DNA of 39,426 nt from Saksenaea vasiformis B4078. Its lineage: Eukaryota; Mucoromycota; Mucoromycetes; Mucorales; Saksenaeaceae. Positions within the stretch are counted from its first letter, which is position 1, and each line of letters opens with the position of its first letter. Position numbers and translations under genes: made by a program. The stretch covers positions 1 through 39,426 of the forward strand of contig JNDT01001254.1 in assembly GCA_000697055.1 (NCBI GenBank), in the 5' to 3' direction. Shown here in pieces: positions 32,525 to 39,426 of the stretch. The notes beneath the pieces were generated by a model. That model did no database searches and was not told the DNA's origin. It worked only from the letters and a program-made list of their open reading frames with translations.

Positions 32525-33773
32525 TTACAGTAGCAAAGAGCATAACGAAAACGATATGGTCCATATGAAATAGAAGGGTATTGCCGATGTCAGGGCATGT
32601 GATCTCGATTTAGGTAATTGTGTCTCGCTTAGTAGAATGGAGGCTGTACCTAAATAGTCAGACGTTTTTGTAGGATTTGCAGCAGTAGCCATCAGGGATT
32701 TATCGGCTGATAGCACTTTGTCGACCAGGTGAATAACGCCATTGGTTGTTATCACATCCATACGGACAACATTGGCGCTGTCTTTAAGAACGTTCCCAAT
32801 CACTTTTCTTGATCCATCTGCTGAGCGCGCAAACGTGACAGTGAATTCGTCATAATTCGTTTGCAGAACTGTACTGTCTTTAGCGAATAACTGACTCGAG
32901 AGGTATATGCCGTCGATGACTTGGTATTTGACGTTATGAACAAGAATGCCAAAAGGCATATTTGACCCATTGGCCATTGTCCATGCGGTATTGATTGGTG
33001 CCAGCACCGTTTTGTTGTTTTGTGAGACGAGCGTCGTTAGATTCAATTGCTTCAACAGGATTTCGTAGTTTTCAAGCTCAGGCAGTGCAGAAATTGTATC
33101 CATTGTATTGTTCGGCGGTTGCAGAACGTGGTCGATTACGTGGAGGATACCTGTGGTGGAGATTTAAAAAAATAATAATAATCAGGTGGCGCAGAGTAAG
33201 GAAACACCAAAAAGGTCACCCTTCTTTTTTCTGTTTTCTTTCTTTACCATTGCTGCATAGAATGTCTTTTGTGACAATGGTTGCTGTGGTCACCCCGCCC
33301 TTAATGGCGACTTTGGTTGAATCTTGATCGCCAGGACCGACAACCAGACCCGAGACATTCAAAGTCGGGTAATACTGCTGCTGTCGTAATAAGGTTGAAC
33401 TATTGTATACGTCGGATAAAATATGATACATTAATGTATTCCTTGTTTCGTTGAAATTCGTGAAGTTGAGTGCATTTGAAGCTACGGCGGCTTGGACGGC
33501 GGCATCCGTAGGAAGAAACAAGGTGATATTTTCCTTGTGGGACAGGATATCGATGATGGTATCGTGATCCAGGTCCGAGTTCGTCAGGGATGTAAACAAC
33601 GTCTACGACTGAATTGAGTATGTTGGCATGTGTTTCAATTGCAGTTATTTTACGTGGTTAGGGCCACTGGCTATTTGCAAATTTTGCCAGATTGTATGAT
33701 TGGCATCGGTTGTTTTGTGTGCGATTGCTGTGCATACAATGCCTGCTATGACAAGAAAAAGCAAAAGAAACAT
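32525..33773 (-). CDS. Fasciclin (FAS1) domain protein, likely GPI-anchored
   Basis: Extracellular adhesion-type protein. Three exons: 33773-33654, 33602-33248, 33150-32525, giving 366 residues; introns 51 and 97 nt. The N-terminus MFLLLFLVIAGIVCTAIAHK is a signal peptide. The first FAS1 domain (about 40-170) has the H1 motif ITLFLPTDAAV and H2 motif GILHVIDHVL, the latter created by the second intron joint. The second FAS1 domain (about 175-310) has TVLAPINTAW and GVIHLVDKVL. Several Asn-X-Ser/Thr sites suggest N-glycosylation. The C-terminus (SAIPFYFIWTISFSLCSLLL) is a hydrophobic tail after a short polar spacer, as in GPI-anchor signals. The family is known in fungi as wall-associated proteins; the specific ligand is unknown. 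Convergent with the Ser/Thr-rich membrane protein gene. Confidence 0.92.
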
Positions 33774-36700
33774 GGAACATCGCCAGAGGAAAGAAAAGGA
33801 AAAAAAAGCATGGCCAAATAGTTTTGCAGACCTGGTTACACCATCACGTGAGGCTTACCGTTTCCGGCTTGAGCATGGCAAAATAGGAACGAACAAAACC
33901 GTAACATCATCCTCTCTCTCAAAACACTTGCGGCAATTGCTCTTTTCTTTCTCCGTGAGGCATGTTGGACTCTCAAGGACTTCGTACCACGTTTCGATCA
34001 CCTTAAATAGCACGACAAAACGAGGTGCAACTGCAATCCGTGTACGCTGCTCAGAGAAGTTTAAGATACGTCAGAGATTGTAGGACCAGCTTTACGGACT
34101 AAAATTGAATCAAGAAGACCTGGAACTATTACCTATACTCCTATAGACGGTTGGTTCAAAATCATGCCGGCGTTTTTGCCTCTACAGAATCAAATCTTCC
34201 TATTTCCCATCTCAGTTGGAGCATACCACATTGCTAACCAATCAAAATGCTTGCTAAAGAGGACCCTGACGCAGCAAACTTTAAAACCGGAAATACCTTC
34301 CGCATAGATATCTCTGACTTCTTTACTTTTTACAGAAACCCATTCAGAATCGCCGCTGGCCAAGTGTGTCCATTGTACAACGTACCGTTGTCATGCGATG
34401 TAACTCCAGGGAAACACATGGCGGAAGAAGCCATGGCGTTGAGTTGACGCTTGTACGACATTTCCTGTATATCAAAGCGATAACAAACCGGCTTCTATGA
34501 AAAAAAAAAGAGAGTCGCACACGCGTAATTTCATCATGTATGAGCTGCCTAAGAGAAAGAAGGAAACAGAAAAAGGGGGAGACGTCTGGAGACTACAATC
34601 CGTCAGTCATTCCTTCGTTATGGTTTCCATTGTGCACCGCCAAGATTAACTATGCACCGCTTACAACCTACAACATGAACCGTTACATGAAATGAAAAAG
34701 GATGCATTCATTTTTTTTTTCTCTGGAATGCTTCCTGTATCCTCTTCCCACTCATACTAAACTTTTGGAGAGACAGGGGCAGTAATGCATGAGTATCTGC
34801 TCTATTGTACTGTGTAAAATAGTTAACCGGGAAGAACCAAGAGAAAGGCACATTTCGAAAGAAAAAAAAAGGAAAAGGAAGTGCTCCTACAGCTGCAAGT
34901 TTCTGTTGGGAGATTAGAAAGATAGGCATGAGGAAAACAGATATTAACAATGATTCTTGCATGTTAACCAGAAATTCGGGAGCTTGTTCCTCAGGAGAAC
35001 GGCCGTTGTCTCATCTATGTTGTTGCTCCGTCAAGTTCCCCCTTTTTTCTATTGGATTACTGAAAAAAGTATACAGTTCTCTACTCTTTCTCGTCGGATT
35101 AGTTAGATGAACGAAAATTTGCCGCTGCTAACAGATAAACGTCGAATAGCGGTGGCTGGCTGTCGTTACGTAAGACTTCACCAAATATATATATATATAT
35201 ATATAGAATCCATCGCATCACGGTCCAACAGACTATTCGACACGATTTTTCACAAATGAGTGTAGCGTGGGTTTTGCAAGCTCCATTATAAGCATCTGAC
35301 TTTTCTTGTTTTTTTTTTGAATGCCATCTTTATAGTTTAGAAAAGTTTGATACTCGTCAATGATGATGATGCGTGTACGCACCTGTAGGGGACCATAACA
35401 AGTTCAACGCATGAAAGCAAAACAATAGCATACATCCTTTCTTGGAGCGACTAGCATAGGTGCCTGTAGAATCACTTGTGGGGGTAGATATCTTGCCTGT
35501 CATCGACGCTGAGGACGTTGCAGTATTGTAGGCGATGACGATGACCGACCTATATTTGTTTCCTTAGATCATTTTGGAATAGAGGAGTGAAATTGCTCAC
35601 GAAAGCGATGTTTCCCGTCGTTGTCCTCCTGTTTCCGCTCAAAAGGTACTTGACGACTTGATGCATGTTCACGTATACCTCCATCTGATCGTTGCGAACC
35701 TTCTTCGTCAACAATAGGTTACCACCTTTGACATCTTTCTTTTCATGTCCTAGCCATAAAGGTTGACAGTACTTTTTGACGCAGCAAACGGTGAGTGCTT
35801 GACGACATGATGTTTGCTGGTTCGCTATCCTAATCGATGGAATTCTGCCGATACTTTTCTTTACAGGTTCTGAATTGAAAGACTGCTCGCAACGCCTTGT
35901 GGCAGAGTTCAACCAAGCAAGATGGTAATACCCTTGATTGCTTGCGGTCGCATCTCATGGCTTTCGTTTGCAATACCGCCCGCGGCTACAAAGAGGTCTG
36001 TATCACCAGAATCAAAGTCCAAGCAATCGTCTATCAGGCCTAACGCGAACTACTCGGCAACTGTACACAGGAAGAAGAGAGAAGTGGCTGCACATATTGG
36101 TTTTATCCACGAATTCCTTGAGGGAGTACACTTATCTTCTGTGCAATTGTCCGAGCTTCCTTAAAAGCTTAAGCGGTGTCAGCTGCTGGATGGACTGCCT
36201 TATGGTGTGCTCCACATCATGGACCAGCTTTTTATGAGGCGTCTGTACTTATTACCTGTGGAAAAGCTAGATTCATATCGAAAGTGATATTAAATTACCT
36301 CCAAAATCGTGATGGGCAGGATGTCCAAGAAGACAGCACTGAATTCGGAGATAGTAATGTGACAGGGACAGATGGCACATGAACATGTGTTAAAAGAAGG
36401 TTTAGCTCTATAGCCAATGTTAATTACCGTTCCTTTTTTGCAGTGAGAAATGAGCTCAAGATCTCATCAGATAGCAAACGAGTAGCGCTATTTTAGCCAG
36501 AGGGTTAGTAAATAACAAAAAGACTTGTATCCAATTTGAGAAATCTACGAAAACAACGTCAACCTGTATCGCGACTTCTCCCAGCGAGACGGTGGCATAT
36601 ATTTCGTCTCAAAATCCAGTTACATCGCAATAATTGGTAATCACGACAGTTCCCCACCAGAAGGTCATGGTATTCAAGGCTCAGTGACACATATCGCAGT

Positions 36701-37902
36701 AAACGTTCAGGAACGCTGTTACACAGTACAAGCAAATACTTAGACAGTACTGGCCACCGATCGTTTACTTGAAAGTGGCAAGAAGCTGATACCTTATCCG
36801 ATCATATGGTCCTCTCCTGAGCCATCTCCGTTATATTTGCACCATTTCCATTCCTTAAGTAAGATTCAGTAGACAGTAAGCAGTTACACGTATATGCGGA
36901 AGAAAAAGATTGGACGATTTAAACTAATCTAGGGCTGAAAAGAAAACAAATGCGCTGGGTTCTAATGATTCTACCAAAACGATCTTGCGCCAAGAAGCAT
37001 AGGCCTTTGCGCAAATAAACAGATACTTTTGCATCAAATCAAAGATGTATTGCGCTGTTTCATCGTAATAAGCTCGTCAATGCACCAATCGGAACGTGCA
37101 AGTGACGGTATTTAGGAACGCATGAATTCTTTTTTCTTTCTTCAGCTCTATTTTTCCTATTACGTCCTCGGTAGTACTGGGATGGGACTATACATACAGG
37201 ATTACTATGTCTTTTGTCTATCGTTTAGACTCCAGCTCTGAAAAAGAAATCACAAGCTTCCCTTGCGTACTTGTATTTATGGCGGTATACTCGAAGCTGC
37301 TCTATAGCTGCGCATTTGCAGACGTTGTCCAACCATGACCCTCTCCAGTTATTCAAAGATCCCGACTAGTAATACAGGCGTTTTTTTTTTTAGAAAAAAA
37401 GCCTTTGAAAGAAGCAGTTTCGGAAAAAGAGGCTTTCATTCGAAGATGTTCATCCTGAAATACAGATAACCAGCTAAGGCCATCGCCCTCTACTATGGGA
37501 AATCTAACCACAAGTTTTTCGCGTATTGAACAAGGTCATTGTCGAGCGGTATCTCGAAGGGCTTTGATAAACTTTTTCAATTGCTCCTTGGAATAGACTT
37601 CTATCATTTCACGAGCGACAGATAATTACAAGTGCAAGTAATATTTTCTGTGGGACACGTGTCGCAATGTTTAATAGTAGCTCAGGCGGAATATCCCTTG
37701 AGGAGCAAGTTAAGAAGTAGATGATTTATATACTCCTAGAAAGAAAGTCTGTCTACACTTGAGTAAACTCTGCCTACTCCATATCTTATGCTTTATCTTT
37801 CTCCACCACTTTTGCTTTGTAGCATTATACACGAGACCCATATCATGGCAGAAACAAGATATATCATATATTATAAATGTGTATGAAGCTTTTGGGGAAG
37901 AT
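33774..37902. other. Gene-poor stretch
   Basis: The first few hundred bases should hold the promoter of the fasciclin gene (minus). An ATG frame at 34247-34447 (plus, 66 aa, MLAKEDPDAANFKTGNTFRI ...) follows a CCAAT-like sequence but matches nothing known. A minus-strand frame at 35550-35912 (no ATG; includes KVRNDQMEVYVNMHQVVKYL) reads like a decayed coding fragment, possibly of a mobile element. 36400-37700 has no long frame at all. A T-tract/A-tract hairpin occurs at about 37377-37402. Confidence 0.35.
35185..35205. repeat. (AT)n microsatellite, about 10 units
   Basis: Uninterrupted alternating A and T. Confidence 0.9.
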
Positions 37903-38960
37903 CTAGTAGCTCGTGTAGCCACCATTCGCTTCAATAACTTCTCTGCATCTTTTCTCCATTGATGCGACTAGATTCTGGCAAACACTCTGCAGCATCACGT
38001 GCCTTTCTTCCAACACAGCCTCCTCCAACTGCTTTGGATTTCTAATCAAGTGCCTTCTTGTGTCAAATGGCGCTCAACTTCGTCCCAAAGATGTTTGATC
38101 AGATTCAAATCAGGGCTCTGTATTGGCCATTTTACCATTACAGACACTCTGTTTTCTTCCTTCCATTGCCTCACTTCCTTTCCTGTATGGCTTGAAGCGC
38201 CATCCTCTTGAAAAAGGAGATCTTGCATGTTGTTATCGTCTAAGAATAGAAGCAGGTATCTTTCCAGGACATTAGTGTATGCAGCCTGGTTCATTCTCTC
38301 TGGAACCACAGTGATAGGGCCAACTCCAGCAGCAGTAAAGCAGGCCCAAACCATCACTGAACCGCTGCCATACTTGGTTGTACCTGTTATATGTTCTTTA
38401 AGAAGTGCTTTTCCATGCTTCCGCAGCACTCACTTCCAGCCATCATTGCCTGAGACATGGAATTGGGACTCATCTGACTAAATGACACTTCTCCATTGTT
38501 GATCAGTCCAATTGAGGTGTTTCTTGGCCCATGCAAGTCTGTTCTCTTTGTGTTTTTCTGTTAGACTAGGTTTACGCCTTGGTCTACACGAAGAAAAACC
38601 AAGATCATGGATGGCATGACGAAATGTCAGTAGCAAGACATTTACACAAGTTGTGGAGAATTTGTAGTGATGATCAACCAAAGGGGCAAAACGATCGTGA
38701 CAGATCGAGCGTTCAATGAGATGTAATGATCGTTCTCTAAGCTTTCTCAGTCTTCCCATTCTAGGTTTCAACGCGGTAGTTCCAGTTTCATTGAATCTTT
38801 TTACTATTTTTTGGACCATAGATCGATGCAGTCCCCTGGACTTAGCGATTGTGCCATACAACATTCCAGCCTCCCTCATGCCCACAATGATCACACACTC
38901 TTCCACTGAAATTTCAGTATTTGGTTTGCGAGTGTTGTTAGAGATATCCTGAAGAGGCAT
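37903..38960 (-). pseudogene. Degenerate Tc1-type transposase, second copy
   Basis: Starts at ATG 38960 (MPLQDISNNTRKPNTEIS), related throughout to the 17375-18442 transposase. Damage: TAG at 38480-38478 where the pattern expects Trp before SDES; TGA at 38432-38430; a frameshift near 38050-38070, after which the C-terminal part (from RRHLIRNPKQLEEAVLEE to GGYTSY) continues in another frame to TAG at 37905-37903. The catalytic Glu is lost: the usual NPIEHLWDE reads NLIKHLWDE. The first two catalytic Asp (SDES, QEDGASSH) remain, with the same 35-residue spacing to the Lys. No terminal inverted repeats could be matched. Upstream of the ATG the sequence changes abruptly into a GGTTA/CGGT-rich block, so the 5' end is probably lost. 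Confidence 0.9.
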
Positions 38961-38974
38961 AGTAGCTAGCACTG

Positions 38975-39226
38975 CGGGAAAACTCCGGTAACACTACGGT
39001 TACTTCTGGTTAAAAACGGTGACTTTTCGGGGATTTGGGCAAAACTACCGAATACGTTCGGTAGTAATTGGTTAAATTCCGGTTAATGAAATGGGTACCA
39101 GAATTTTTGGTCGAATTCGGTCGAATTCGGTCATCGACGACTTAGCATTTTTTTCTTTTCGTTTTACCATCGACATGCCCGGTTGATTTCGGTGATATTC
39201 GGTTATTTAGGACTAAGTTTTTTTTA
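38975..39226. repeat. GGTTA/CGGT-rich block with palindrome and short tandem repeat
   Basis: Many variants of CGGT, GGTTA and GGTAA occur on the plus strand. A perfect 9-bp palindrome with 4-nt loop, ACTACCGAA-TACG-TTCGGTAGT, lies at 39044-39065. A direct doublet of TCGAATTCGG lies near 39113-39132. Such subterminal motif arrays are common at ends of DNA transposons, and this block sits between a broken Tc1 copy and the end of an unknown ORF. Confidence 0.6.
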
Positions 39227-39426
39227 TTAAATTTTTCTGATGTCCCCGATGGAGATCTCTTGCATTGACATGCTCGGGAACACGTAGTGGCCCCTCATGG
39301 CACTCGTCGTGGAAGGCAGAACTCCCACCAAGTAGTCGATGTACTCAGCCTTTGTGACGTACAGCTTTCGCTGTCGCAGAGATCCAAACGGCACGCCATT
39401 AACCATGGAGACGTCGACATTGATCT
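39227..39426 (-). CDS. C-terminal end of an unidentified ORF (runs off window)
   Basis: Open from the window edge to TAA at 39229-39227, 65 codons: includes VDVSMVNGVPFGSLRQRKLY, EYIDYLVGVLPSTTSAMRGH and ends MQEISIGDIRKI. It is richer in G and C than the rest of the window, and codon usage looks different, pointing to a mobile element or transferred DNA. No family recognised. The 5' part lies outside the window. Confidence 0.5.
   Translation of the reverse strand, partial: INVDVSMVNGVPFGSLRQRKLYVTKAEYIDYLVGVLPSTTSAMRGHYVFPSMSMQEISIGDIRKI

Noticed and set aside
1..39426. CRISPR array, operon or phage-like module
   Set aside because: No regularly spaced repeats; introns, tRNA structure and protein families are eukaryotic.

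Overview
The window looks like nuclear DNA of a filamentous fungus. Its genes have many short introns (41 to 106 nt, mostly GT...CTAAY/TAAY...AG), and several belong to protein families known only or mainly from fungi (UPF0592/DUF1765, UPF0658 Golgi membrane protein, fasciclin plus Ser/Thr-rich cell-surface proteins). The base composition is moderately AT-rich, and Tc1-type transposons of a kind common in Mucoromycota are present. An early-diverging fungus, probably Mucoromycota, is my inference; no species can be fixed from the sequence. Gene density is low: six well-supported protein genes and one tRNA in 39 kb, separated by long stretches filled with decayed mobile elements.

Layout. 565-638 is tRNA-Val(AAC). 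1141-3081 is a non-autonomous DNA element with long terminal inverted repeats, palindromic tips and a target-site-like flanking repeat; part of its interior has a diverged copy at 5150-5475. 6014-7225 (minus) is SEN54, a subunit of the tRNA-splicing endonuclease, in five exons. 8021-12066 (minus) is an 11-exon UPF0592/DUF1765 gene that I rebuilt exon by exon, including 20-nt and 28-nt micro-exons. 14777-15301 (minus) is an unassigned coiled-coil ORF. 17275-18617 is a complete but nonsense-mutated Tc1/mariner element. 19445-20919 (minus) is a five-exon UPF0658 Golgi-type membrane protein. 20920-27670 holds almost no gene signal, only a small inverted-repeat element near 24.3-24.5 kb. 27674-28245 (plus) is COX4 (cytochrome c oxidase zinc subunit). 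A 40-residue ORF lies convergent to it. 30960-32392 (plus) and 33773-32525 (minus) are convergent genes for two surface proteins: a Ser/Thr-rich single-pass membrane protein and a two-domain fasciclin protein with a likely GPI anchor. 37903-38960 (minus) is a heavily damaged second Tc1 element. The window ends in a GGTTA/CGGT-rich block next to the tail of an unidentified, more GC-rich ORF.

How things fit together. The genes are ordinary single housekeeping or surface functions, with no operon-like or metabolic cluster. The two surface proteins form the only functional-looking neighbourhood. I did not find a convincing new biological system. The best leads are the palindrome-tipped long-TIR element, the DD35E spacing shared by both Tc1 copies, repeated AAG 3' splice sites, an ambiguous (possibly 1-nt) exon in the UPF0658 gene, and the small convergent ORF next to COX4.

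Limits. Exon models come from reading frame, splice motifs and recalled family patterns; no database search was run. Family names are recognised from memory.
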